Position numbers and translations under genes: made by a program. A DNA stretch of 24,963 nt from Conidiobolus coronatus NRRL 28638 (taxonomy: Eukaryota; Entomophthoromycota; Entomophthoromycetes; Entomophthorales; Conidiobolaceae): positions 313,161-338,123 of the forward strand of contig KQ964419.1 in assembly GCA_001566745.1 (NCBI GenBank), read 5' to 3'. Positions 1 to 8,364 of this stretch are shown piece after piece; position 1 is the stretch's first letter; each line of letters begins with the position of its first letter. The notes under the pieces were generated by a model. It saw only the letters and a list, made by a program, of their open reading frames with translations. It ran no database searches and was not told the origin of the DNA.

Positions 1-246
1 CTATGTATATATAATTAATAGCCATAAATACTATATAGGCCTCTACTCATGAATATTCAATATGTTTTGTGTATTTTATTATTGTAAAATGAAGAGGATA
101 AGGAGAAGCCTATAAATTATGATGTAATTATGCAATTCAAATTCAAGTAATTAGCATTTATAGCAAATATAAATTTGGGGGAGATTTTATGATGTCATGA
201 ACAAATAAATGGTAAAATTTCTAATTTAATATACTTGTTTTAAGTC
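1..246. other. AT-rich left flank and upstream region of P450-1
   Basis: No gene was recognised here. The segment carries a CRE-like TGATGTCA at 190-197, listed separately, and leads into the TATA box at 247. Whether an earlier member of the array lies further left cannot be told from this window. Confidence 0.5.
190..197 (+). promoter_or_regulatory. CRE/bZIP-like site TGATGTCA upstream of P450-1
   Basis: TGATGTCA lies 93 bp upstream of the ATG at 290 and about 50 bp upstream of the TATA box. The same octamer, or its reverse complement, occurs upstream of P450-2 and P450-3. TGACATCA-type sites are bound by ATF/CREB-family bZIP factors in fungi. Function here is inferred. Confidence 0.35.
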
Positions 247-256
247 TATATAAAGG
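247..256 (+). promoter_or_regulatory. TATA box of P450-1
   Basis: TATATAAAGG starts 43 bp upstream of the ATG at 290, the same spacing (43-50 bp) seen for P450-4, -5, -6 and -7. It is 147 bp upstream of the in-frame ATG at 394. The position therefore favours 290 as the ancestral start codon. Confidence 0.55.
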
Positions 257-289
257 AGTCTAGTTTGAATAAAATAGTTATATCTCAAA

Positions 290-393
290 ATGATTGAAGT
301 GGCATTGTTTATTTTTTTGTAACTTTTATCTTAGTATATTCATTATGGATTCCTAAGAACTTAGCAAAACTTCCCAGAGTCTCGTATTATACC
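290..393 (+). other. Frame-displaced N-terminal anchor codons of P450-1
   Basis: The ATG at 290 opens a 10-codon frame (MIEVALFIFL, stop at 320-322). From about 316, the frame that runs into the ATG at 394 encodes the remaining family anchor and hinge (VTFILVYSLW, then IPKNLAKLPRVSYYT). That matches the leader of the paralogues. The two halves are offset by one base at the T run 312-318. If joined they would give 35 residues plus 457, or 492 aa, exactly the family length. Either the gene has a real one-base deletion, the T run is a sequencing or assembly error, or the frame changes during translation. The run also reads as T TTT TTG, a canonical -1 slippery heptamer, in the right phase. Confidence 0.75.
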
Positions 394-1767
394 ATGGTAA
401 AGACTTTATTCACTCAAAAATCAGCTGATGAGTATTACATAAAAGTTTTAGCTCCTGCTTTAAAGCACCGAGGTTACGCTTCTATGCTCTGGCGTAGTAA
501 TTGGATTGTAGTAGTATCGAAGCCTGAAATCGTAAGCCAGCTGTTTCGAAATACTGACAGATTCCCAAAATCAATGTCGAATTTTCCAGGGATTTTAGGC
601 AAATATATAGGCCCTTCTAACATTTTAATAAGCAATGGTGATGAATGGAAAAGACACAGAAAGCCTGCAAACCCTATTTTTCACCAAAAGTTTCAACCTG
701 AGCTATTTTCGCCATGTATTGAAGAGGTTTTAAACTCTATAATGGACAAAGTCAGCAGAAATCCAGAAGAATCTATTCAAGTTTGCGACTTGATGAGCTT
801 GTTAACTTTAGATGTTCTTGGTAAAGGAATATTCAGTATTGACTTTGAGGCAATCAAATCTGAAGGTTCATCTAAATATCATCAGTTATATTACTCAATT
901 ATGAAACAGGTTGGTAGTCCTCTATATTCGCTGATACCGTTTTTGAACCACTATCCCGTAGGAGATATGGCTAAAGCATATAGGAGCTTAGATGAGTTTA
1001 AGGAAGTTATTCAAGCTTTAATAAGCCAAAGAAGGAAGGATTTAAAGGATAAAAAATTTGAAGATTCTAAAGATCTCCTCTCGACGTTACTAAGAGAAAC
1101 AGAAAAAAATCACGAAGATCCTTTAACAGATGAAGAGTTAGTATACAATATGAATGTTTTTTTTGCTGCTGGTCATGACACAACTTCCAGTGCTCTAGCA
1201 TGCGGGATGTATTATTTAGCTAAAAATCCTATATTCCAAGAAAAGCTGAGAAATGAAGTTTTACAAGCCCTGGGAACAAGTTCAGCCAGTGACAAAATCA
1301 CTGTTCCAGAAGAGAGCCAGATAAAAGAAATGAATTATTTAGGGCTATTCATTAAAGAAGTTATGCGCTTAAACCCTCCAATTTCTCAAGTATTTCGTGG
1401 ATTAACAGAAGATTATTCTATTCCCGATGATGATGTTATTTTACCTAAAGGAACAATAATCAATCTTCCAATATATGCAATACATCACGATCCTAAAATT
1501 TACCCAAATCCTGAAGAATTTAATCCAGAGAGATTTTTGAATGGGAAATACGACACTGATGTATATATGCCATTTGGAGGAGGTAGCAGAATGTGTGTTG
1601 GATTCAATTTCAGTTTAATGGAACAAAAGGTTTTCTTCATAATGCTACTACAAAAGTTTATTATAGAAATTATGCCTGATAATCCTGACTTTGAAAAACT
1701 TAGGATTATGGAACTGGGGCAAATAAGGCCATTGGAGCTGAAGTTAAATTTTAAGCCAGTATTATAA
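394..1767 (+). CDS. Cytochrome P450 monooxygenase (P450-1), anchor out of frame
   Basis: Class II (microsomal-type) P450, a heme-thiolate monooxygenase that takes electrons from NADPH-P450 reductase; substrate unknown. In the 457-aa open frame the catalytic core is intact: C-helix WKRHR, I-helix AAGHDTT at 258-264, E322/R325 of the K-helix ExxR, NPERF, and FGGGSRMCVG with the heme-ligand cysteine at 401. Paralogues are 491-493 aa; the missing 35 residues are the membrane anchor and hinge, encoded just upstream in a displaced frame (290-393). The ATG at 394 falls inside the conserved hinge-to-A-helix region, so it is probably not the ancestral start; initiation there would give a P450 lacking its ER anchor. 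It is first in a six-gene head-to-tail array and is most like P450-2, with which it shares a nearly identical stretch around the heme motif. P450 identity is certain; whether the gene is functional is open. Confidence 0.93.
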   Translation: MVKTLFTQKSADEYYIKVLAPALKHRGYASMLWRSNWIVVVSKPEIVSQLFRNTDRFPKSMSNFPGILGKYIGPSNILISNGDEWKRHRKPANPIFHQKFQPELFSPCIEEVLNSIMDKVSRNPEESIQVCDLMSLLTLDVLGKGIFSIDFEAIKSEGSSKYHQLYYSIMKQVGSPLYSLIPFLNHYPVGDMAKAYRSLDEFKEVIQALISQRRKDLKDKKFEDSKDLLSTLLRETEKNHEDPLTDEELVYNMNVFFAAGHDTTSSALACGMYYLAKNPIFQEKLRNEVLQALGTSSASDKITVPEESQIKEMNYLGLFIKEVMRLNPPISQVFRGLTEDYSIPDDDVILPKGTIINLPIYAIHHDPKIYPNPEEFNPERFLNGKYDTDVYMPFGGGSRMCVGFNFSLMEQKVFFIMLLQKFIIEIMPDNPDFEKLRIMELGQIRPLELKLNFKPVL

Positions 1768-2601
1768 GCTTGGATAAAGCAACAAATCAACTAATATAAT
1801 ACTTGATATTTTATTCTAAATTGATTATATATTTTTAAAAATATTGGTTATTTATTATGCTATGTAAAGCCACTTTATGATCTAAAGCTCGTTTGATTGC
1901 AAACTATTGACTGAATACTACAACTTTAATGCATTTTACTACTCATTTAGTTAAACGGTAGTTGAAATTTTAGGTTTTATATAATAAAATACATTTCTTT
2001 TCCATTTTATCAATATTAAAAATATATTTATGTTGAACTCACACAAATATGAAAGAGTTAAATTAGAGGTTTTATAACATATAAGACATTCCAAAATACA
2101 AATATTTTAAACGCCTGAAGAGTTCATATTAGAGTCAAGTGTTGACTATATAATAAAATATCAATGTTTAATTAAACTTGCAGCTTAACAAAGTTGAAAT
2201 ATAGATAGAATATTGATTATCTAAATCCAAGCTAATAATATTCAAGTTAAATAATATGCGAGATTTTTTGGTTAAATCAAGTAATTTATTTGAAAACTTT
2301 TTAATAGATTAAGTTTTAGCTTATTTGAGCATATACCCCATAGAATATTATATCTAAATTAAAGATCATTTATGTCAGAGCATGGTTTTATCAGTATTCT
2401 TAAATCAAAAATTAACTATCATATATAAATTAAAATACTGGATATAGCTCATATAAGCTTGAGCCAAGCTAGTGAATCTTTCACAGTGCCAGCTTTTGCG
2501 TCATTTAATATTTATGCATAATATTATCATTTTTATTTTATATTCTAAAATGTTACTGAATTTTGTATATTCGTGTATAGTATATGACACAATAGTTAAC
2601 T

Positions 2602-2869
2602 ATATGAGAGATTCTGGTTAATTTGACTTAAACTTGTGTGAGCTCAGTTCAAAATTTTAATTTTAAAATAAGTTAGTTATTATTTAATATATCCATTATT
2701 TAAAAGTAAAAACTTGATAATATCACTCTAAAATAGTATATTACCAACAATATCTAAAAGCAGTGATTCTTTAATACGCTTTAAATATGTAAAAGTTAAA
2801 AATGTTCTAAATATGCCCTATAAAAATTTTTGATCAAAATTTCATCTATTTAACCAAAATCTCTCATAT
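2602..2869 (+). mobile_element. MITE-like repeat, copy 1
   Basis: This 268-bp element starts ATATGAGAGATTCTGGTTAA and ends with the near inverse TTTAACCAAAATCTCTCATAT. It is non-coding and AT-rich. After the left end it shares the family block GTGAGCTCAGTTCAAAATTT. It shares its ends and internal order with copies in every other spacer. The flanking or terminal ATAT on both sides could be a 4-bp target duplication or part of the inverted repeat; because ATAT is palindromic the two cannot be separated. No transposase lies nearby, so movement would depend on enzymes from elsewhere. Confidence 0.75.
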
Positions 2870-3256
2870 AATGCTATGTGGGTTCATTGCTGGCAAGTGT
2901 TTATGGACAGCACAACCTTTATTCAGGTTAATTGAACAACCTTGGCTTATTTTGACTATATTATCCAGGTTAGTAAAATTTGAAATCGATGTAATATGCA
3001 AATATAGTCCAAAGATTAATTAAATGAATTCATCTTTTTTATGAAAAAAATAAATATTTTTAAATTTGCTTTTTTAGGCCAATTTTCAATAAATTGAAAG
3101 TGGATTTATAAGTTATTGTTTCAGCATAATTAATTATTACTAAATTTTATTAATTGGTATCAAATAATTGTGGAATTGTCTTATAAACAGATAAAAGTTT
3201 GAAAAATAATTTAACCAGAAAGTAATGGTTATGCTGGATAAGTATATAAAACTTAG

Positions 3257-3264
3257 TGATGTCA
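3257..3264 (+). promoter_or_regulatory. CRE/bZIP-like site upstream of P450-2
   Basis: TGATGTCA within the near-palindrome GTGATGTCACG, 169 bp upstream of the P450-2 ATG and about 30 bp upstream of a TATAAAAA (3293-3300). It matches the sites upstream of P450-1 and P450-3. Regulatory function is inferred. Confidence 0.4.
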
Positions 3265-3432
3265 CGTATAATGAAGTCAATACTCAATTTAGTATAAAAA
3301 GCTTACTTGCATCTTTATAAGATACAAATTGGTTATAAAAAATACTATCATTTTTATTGGAATTGAATATAATTATTTGTATAATTAAAAAAATATTTTA
3401 CTTGTATTGCATTTGTATTTTTAACAAATATA

Positions 3433-4908
3433 ATGATCAACTATATAGTTTTTGGACTATTTATTGCTATATTTGCATTTTTAACTAGAGTTCCAAGAAG
3501 CTTGAATGCTTTTCCTAGAGTTTCTTTCTGGAACGCTACAAAGTATATATTGACAGGAAAGCCTCTAGATGAATACTATGAAGATGTGCTACAACCAGCT
3601 TTAAAAGATAAAGGATACGCTACAATGTTCGACTTTGGAAAGTGGGAAGTAGTTATAACTCGACCAGAAATTGTTCATGAGATATTTAGAAATACTGATA
3701 AATTCCGCAAAACTATTAGAAGAGCGCAAGGGCTTTTCGGCAAATTTTTAGGACAGAAAAATATCCCTAATAGTAATGAGGAGGATAGAAAGCGATTTAG
3801 AAAATCTGCCAATCTTATAGCTCATCAGACATTTTATCCTGAAATGTTCGTATCATGTATTGAAGAGGCCTTGGATGTTATATCAGACAAAATCAATAGC
3901 AACCCGGGAGAAACTATACAAGCAAGTCGATTAATGAAGTTTATGACATTAGATGTTCTTGGAAAAGGTGCTTTTAGTGTAGATTTTGAAGCTGTTAAGA
4001 GCAATGGCTCATCTAAAGCACAATGTTTATACTCTTCCATTATGAGTCAAATAGGTAGCCCTCTTTATTCTACTATTCCACTCTTAGAAAGCTATCCTAT
4101 GGGAAATATGGCTAAAGCACATAATAATGTACATGAATTTAATAAGTATATCAAAGGTTTAGTTCAACAAAGAAGGAAAGATATAGAAAAGAATAAGATA
4201 AATTATTCAAAAGATTTACTCTCCATTTTAATGAGAAAATCTGATAGTAACGATCAAGATAGGTTAACCGATGAGGAAATAGTTCACAATTTAAATTCAT
4301 TTTTTGTTGCAGGACACGACACAACAGCTAACAGTTTAGCGTGCGAAATGTACCATTTAGCAAAAAATCCAAATATTCAAGAAAAATTAAGAAAAGAAGT
4401 TTTCACTACTTTGAAAATTGAATCTAATGCTAGTAAATTAGCTATTCCCACTATTGATCAAATTAAAGAGATGGAGTATCTGGAGCTTTTTATTAAAGAA
4501 GCGATGCGAATCAATCCTCCAGTCGCCGAAATTTCTCGAGTGTTAAATGATAATTATATCATTCCAGGAGATCACGTGGTATTACCTAAAGGACTTAGAG
4601 TTAGCGTGTCTATATACGGAATTCACCACGATCCCAAAATTTATAAAAATCCTGAAGAATTTAACCCAGAGAGATTTTTGAATGGGAAATATGATACTGA
4701 TGTATACATGCCATTTGGAGGAGGAAGTAGAATGTGTATTGGAAGTAATTTTAGCTTAATAGAGCAAAAAGTATTCTTAATTATGCTTTTACAGAAATTT
4801 AAAGTCGATATTAAGCCTGAAAATGCAGATTTTGAAAAGTTGAGAATTAGAGGCACGGTTCATACAAAACCTGAAGACCTCAATCTCAATTTTGTCCCAG
4901 TTTTTTAA
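3433..4908 (+). CDS. Cytochrome P450 monooxygenase (P450-2), C-helix Trp missing
   Basis: Microsomal-type P450 of 491 aa, full length for this array. An N-terminal hydrophobic anchor (about residues 3-17) is followed by the hinge RVPRSL...FPRVSFW. The I-helix AGHDTT is at 293-298, ExxR at E356-R359 (EAMR), then NPERF, then FGGGSRMCIG with heme cysteine 435. The frame is open and uninterrupted, and the start is set by the anchor. The C helix is odd. The six paralogues read (E/D)W(K/R)R followed by R(K/R)P/L and NPIFHQ, but here residues 118-132 read DRKRFRKSANLIAHQ. Arg119 thus replaces the tryptophan of the WxxxR motif that contacts a heme propionate in most P450s, and two prolines and a phenylalanine are also lost. 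Such a protein could bind heme less well, or be drifting toward loss of function. Its nearest relative in the window is P450-1. Confidence 0.95.
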   Translation: MINYIVFGLFIAIFAFLTRVPRSLNAFPRVSFWNATKYILTGKPLDEYYEDVLQPALKDKGYATMFDFGKWEVVITRPEIVHEIFRNTDKFRKTIRRAQGLFGKFLGQKNIPNSNEEDRKRFRKSANLIAHQTFYPEMFVSCIEEALDVISDKINSNPGETIQASRLMKFMTLDVLGKGAFSVDFEAVKSNGSSKAQCLYSSIMSQIGSPLYSTIPLLESYPMGNMAKAHNNVHEFNKYIKGLVQQRRKDIEKNKINYSKDLLSILMRKSDSNDQDRLTDEEIVHNLNSFFVAGHDTTANSLACEMYHLAKNPNIQEKLRKEVFTTLKIESNASKLAIPTIDQIKEMEYLELFIKEAMRINPPVAEISRVLNDNYIIPGDHVVLPKGLRVSVSIYGIHHDPKIYKNPEEFNPERFLNGKYDTDVYMPFGGGSRMCIGSNFSLIEQKVFLIMLLQKFKVDIKPENADFEKLRIRGTVHTKPEDLNLNFVPVF

Positions 4909-5335
4909 TCATTTTATAAGACAATGACGTTTCTTTGTTATCATATAGTATATTGAATTTAAGTAAGTATATTAGTTGATGCTATATATTTATCTGAATT
5001 ATTGTGAGTGCAAGGGAAGGTATATACACTGAAATATACTTATTTTTATTTTTCTTCTAATAAAAAATTTAAAATTATATATCGAAATGGCATCTAGCTT
5101 TAATATTTAACAATTCCTATATTTTTATATTCAGAGATTATGAAGGCACTATTTTTGAAAAATATTATTATAGCTGTATTTAAGTTAATATCTAAGTAAA
5201 TAGTAGTATAATTTTTTCATCTAAAAAATGCGATATCTATATATTTTTATCATTTTTGATAATTTTAATTTCTTTATTATCTTTGATGGTTATTCAAATA
5301 TTAATAAAATAGGCCAATATTTAAACCAGATTTAA

Positions 5336-5904
5336 TTGATAAAAATATAATATTAAAATACTATATTATCAACTTTGAATAATAGAAAATACTATTCAAC
5401 AAGCTTTAAACAACTAGAAATCAACAATATTCCAAATTTTCCATATGAGAGATTCTGGTTACTTCAACTCAAATCTGTGCAAACTCTCTTCAAAATTTTA
5501 ATATCAATAAAAGCGTGCTATTATCAACCATTCTCTTTTATTTAATAACTGTATATGATTATAACAAGCTTGTATTAAAAAATATAATTCTGAACAGAGT
5601 TCATACAAAATGTGACTTAAATTAACCAGAATTTTTTATATGGATTATTCGCAATATTTTTGATTTTTAGTTGTTTAAAGTTTATTAAAGAGCATCTTTT
5701 ATTAGTTAAAGTTGATAGTATAGCATGTTAATACGATATTATTATAAATTCTCTATTAAATAAGGACTATACACGATGAAAAATTGGTTATAAAAATTAA
5801 AATTTTGAACTGAGCTCTTACAAAATTTGAATCAAATTAACCAGAATTACTCATATAGAAAATTTTGGACAAATTTTCCTCGCTTTAACCAGAATCTTTC
5901 ATAC
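5336..5904. mobile_element. Nested composite of MITE-like repeats (copy 2)
   Basis: Three layers can be read. The outer layer is a + oriented copy, represented by its right half (5336-5446) and its last 50 bases (5853-5904). It is split at an internal ATAT. Inside it, 5646-5856 is a copy in reverse orientation, running from its left end at 5856 back to the internal GCGAAT block. Inside that, 5443-5641 is a roughly 200-bp unit with two left-type ends facing each other. One end is GAGAGATTCTGGTTA from 5447; the other is its inverse ending at 5637. All junctions lie at ATAT (5443-5446, 5638-5641, 5853-5856). The layering is my reading by eye; the presence of several family copies in both orientations is clear. 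Confidence 0.6.
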
Positions 5905-6081
5905 CATTATGATATTTTAGAATCGTTGTTTTTGCACAATATAGTATCTATTTTGTTTTATATCCCTCAATCCAATTTAAACATATCAAACAGCTAATAA
6001 AATATTCTCAGTTGAATAAAATATTTGCTATAAGGCTATTGGTTAAAAATTTGGTTTTAAATTAAAAAATTCTAGTAAAAG

Positions 6082-6089
6082 TGACATCA
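6082..6089 (-). promoter_or_regulatory. CRE/bZIP-like site upstream of P450-3
   Basis: TGACATCA on the + strand (TGATGTCA on the - strand), in the context GTGACATCAC, which is the exact inverse of the GTGATGTCAC upstream of P450-2. It lies 373 bp upstream of the P450-3 ATG. Function is inferred. Confidence 0.35.
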
Positions 6090-6461
6090 CTAAATTCCAT
6101 TAATATTCAATATTTGGATATCTAATATAAAATTTTTAATAATAGTTGATAAAAAGTATTAAATAATAACACTTGTATTACTGCGTAGAGAAAGTATATT
6201 CAATTATTTGTACAACCCCTTCTCTACTATATTCAAGTTTGTATCCTTTTTCCCAAAAGAATTCTATTTGGTTTTAAATTGAGTAAGGTAATAACAAATT
6301 GAATAAAAGTGTAGATAAATTTATTGGTTAAAAATTAGCGATTAGAATAGCTACAGAACTATAAATATTGCAATTGATAAAAGAATTTTCAAGTGTTTAA
6401 AGTTGTAAAAATATTCTAAACAATTTATTATCAGATAAATTTAAATCGCTATATAAGTTAA

Positions 6462-7940
6462 ATGATACAATTACTTATTATTTTAGGCTGTATAACAGCA
6501 TTTTTAGCTTATCTATTCAAAGTTCCAAAACATTTACAAAGTTTTCCAAGAGTATCGTTCTTTGGCCTTGTAAATACCATATTCACTGGAAGGTCCCTCG
6601 ATGAGCATTACAAAAAAGTATTGGACCCTGCTTTGAAAGAAAAAGGCTATGCTGCTCAGTTCTGGTTAGGAAAGTGGAATGTCGTTGTAACTCAACCTCA
6701 AATTGCTAAGCAGTTTTTTAGAAATACAACTACATTCCATAAAGAATTACCAAATATTCATGGTCTTTTTGGCAAGTTCTTAGGCAAGTCTAACATATTC
6801 TTCAGTAATGGCGAAGACTGGAGAAGACATAGAAAACCTGCTAATCCAATCTTTCATCAAACTTTTCACCCAGAGCAATTTGCTTCTTCTATTGAAGATA
6901 CTTTTGAAGAATTAATGGAAAGAATAAACCAAAGCCCAGATGAAGCACTTCCAGTTACAGATTTAATGGGATTAATGACCCTTGATGTACTCGGTAAGGG
7001 TATTTTTAGCGTAGATTTCGAAGCTGTTAAGAGTAAAGGATCCTCTAGATATCATCATCTATACACTTCCATTATCAACCAAATCCCAAATCCAGTCTAC
7101 TTCTTCTTCCAGTTTTTACATCGCTATCCAATGGGAAAGATGGCTGAAGCGCACAAAAATATTGGCGAGTTTAAAGAGTTTACCATGAAGATGATACAGC
7201 AGAGGAGAAAGGACTTGAAAGATCACAAATTTGAAGACTCGAAAGATTTATTGACTACATTATTGAAAGAAACAGAGCTTAATCAAGAAGATCCCTTAAC
7301 AGATGAAGAGTTAGTTCATAATCTAAATGTATTCTTTATTGCCGGTCACGACACTACTGCCAGTTCATTATCATATGGGATGTACCACTTAGCTAAGAAT
7401 CAAGAAGTTCAAAAGAAATTAAGAAAAGAAATTTATGAAGTTTTAGAAATTAGCCCTGAAACCAAAAAAGTTTCAATTCCAACATTTGAACAAGTTAAGA
7501 ATATGGAGTATCTGGGATTGTTCATTAAAGAAGTAATGCGAATTACACCTTCTGCAGGTCAGATAGTTCGTAAGCTTACAGAAGATTATCAAATGCCTAA
7601 TGATAATATTATTTTACCTAAAGGTACAACCATTAACTTATCAATTTATGGAATTCATAACGATCCCAAAATTTTCCCAAATCCCAGTTTATTCGACCCA
7701 GAAAGATTCCTTAATTCTCGATTTGACACTGACGTATATATGCCATTTGGAGGAGGAAGTAGAATGTGTATAGGTAGTAACTTTAGTTTAATGGAGCAGA
7801 AAACTTACTACATAATGCTGTTACAGAAGTTTAACTTGGATATTAAGCCAGATAATATTGACTATGAAAAAGTTAGAATTAAAGGAATTGGACTTACTAG
7901 ACCTATGGATTTAAAGTTAAACTTTAGCCCAAGAGCTTGA
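6462..7940 (+). CDS. Cytochrome P450 monooxygenase (P450-3)
   Basis: Full-length 492-aa microsomal-type P450 with no break. The membrane anchor spans about residues 3-18, and the hinge reads KVPKHLQSFPRVSFF. The C-helix WRRHR has W120 and R124. The I-helix AGHDTT is at 294-299, ExxR at E357-R360 (EVMR), then DPERF, then FGGGSRMCIG with thiolate ligand C436. The start is supported by the anchor and by length equal to the paralogues. No well-placed TATA box is seen. A polyadenylation-like AATAAA lies at 7954-7959, just after the stop. It groups with P450-1, -2 and -4 by the SRMC form of the heme loop and NFSLMEQK after it. Substrate and CYP family number cannot be assigned from the sequence alone. 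Confidence 0.96.
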   Translation: MIQLLIILGCITAFLAYLFKVPKHLQSFPRVSFFGLVNTIFTGRSLDEHYKKVLDPALKEKGYAAQFWLGKWNVVVTQPQIAKQFFRNTTTFHKELPNIHGLFGKFLGKSNIFFSNGEDWRRHRKPANPIFHQTFHPEQFASSIEDTFEELMERINQSPDEALPVTDLMGLMTLDVLGKGIFSVDFEAVKSKGSSRYHHLYTSIINQIPNPVYFFFQFLHRYPMGKMAEAHKNIGEFKEFTMKMIQQRRKDLKDHKFEDSKDLLTTLLKETELNQEDPLTDEELVHNLNVFFIAGHDTTASSLSYGMYHLAKNQEVQKKLRKEIYEVLEISPETKKVSIPTFEQVKNMEYLGLFIKEVMRITPSAGQIVRKLTEDYQMPNDNIILPKGTTINLSIYGIHNDPKIFPNPSLFDPERFLNSRFDTDVYMPFGGGSRMCIGSNFSLMEQKTYYIMLLQKFNLDIKPDNIDYEKVRIKGIGLTRPMDLKLNFSPRA

Positions 7941-8096
7941 TTTTTTGATTTTGAATAAATTTATTATTACTTAAAATTTTTTAATTTAAAAGTTAATAAT
8001 CCTTGATAAAGAATATTTATACTTTAAATATAAATATAAAGAATATCTAAAATTAAAATAGCTCTAAATGATAATATCAATGTTTTTTCAAAAATA

Positions 8097-8364
8097 TACT
8101 AGAGTTTCCAGTTAATTTGCTCAAATTTTATACGAACTCTGTTCAAAATTTTAATTTTTATATAGGCGATTTATCATCTTACATAGAAATTAAATAGAAG
8201 AGAAGAGTTGATAATATCATGCTAGATCTCTTTATTATAAATATTAGCTAATAAAACAGGTTGTTTAATACATATTAATCATGCAAAAATCAAAAATAAT
8301 ATAAATTATCTATATATAAAATTTCTTCGGCAAATTTCTTCGATTTAACCAGAATCTCTCATAT
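8097..8364 (+). mobile_element. MITE-like repeat, copy 3
   Basis: A 268-bp copy, the same length as copy 1. The left end is worn (AGAGTTTCCAGTTAATTTGC) and is followed by the family block CGAACTCTGTTCAAAATTT. The right end is well kept (TTTAACCAGAATCTCTCATAT, with the first T omitted in the closest relatives). The middle is the most divergent of the simple copies, which suggests an older copy. Confidence 0.65.

Larger units (their letters stand above)
1768..3432. other. Spacer P450-1/P450-2
   Basis: This is 1.67 kb of AT-rich DNA with no supported gene. It contains one complete copy of the terminal-inverted-repeat element at 2602-2869. A CRE-like site lies at 3257-3264 and TATAAAAA at 3293-3300, the latter 133 bp before the P450-2 ATG. 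Nothing else was recognised. Confidence 0.6.
4909..6461. other. Spacer P450-2/P450-3
   Basis: This is 1.55 kb of AT-rich DNA without a gene. Most of its middle (5336-5904) is a nested group of the array's MITE-like repeat. A CRE-like site is at 6082-6089. TATATAAG at 6450-6457 is only 12 bp from the P450-3 ATG, too close to serve as a usual TATA box. Nothing else was recognised. Confidence 0.55.

Noticed and set aside
1500-1790. 96-aa minus-strand open frame
   Set aside because: It lies opposite the conserved heme-region codons of P450-1 and mirrors them; a similar shadow lies opposite the same region of P450-2 (4641-4856).
3834-4040. 68-aa minus-strand open frame
   Set aside because: Entirely within P450-2 coding sequence, with no independent features.
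6450-6457. TATATAAG as the TATA box of P450-3
   Set aside because: Only 12 bp before the ATG, against 43-50 bp in the other genes, so it would place the transcript start inside the coding region.
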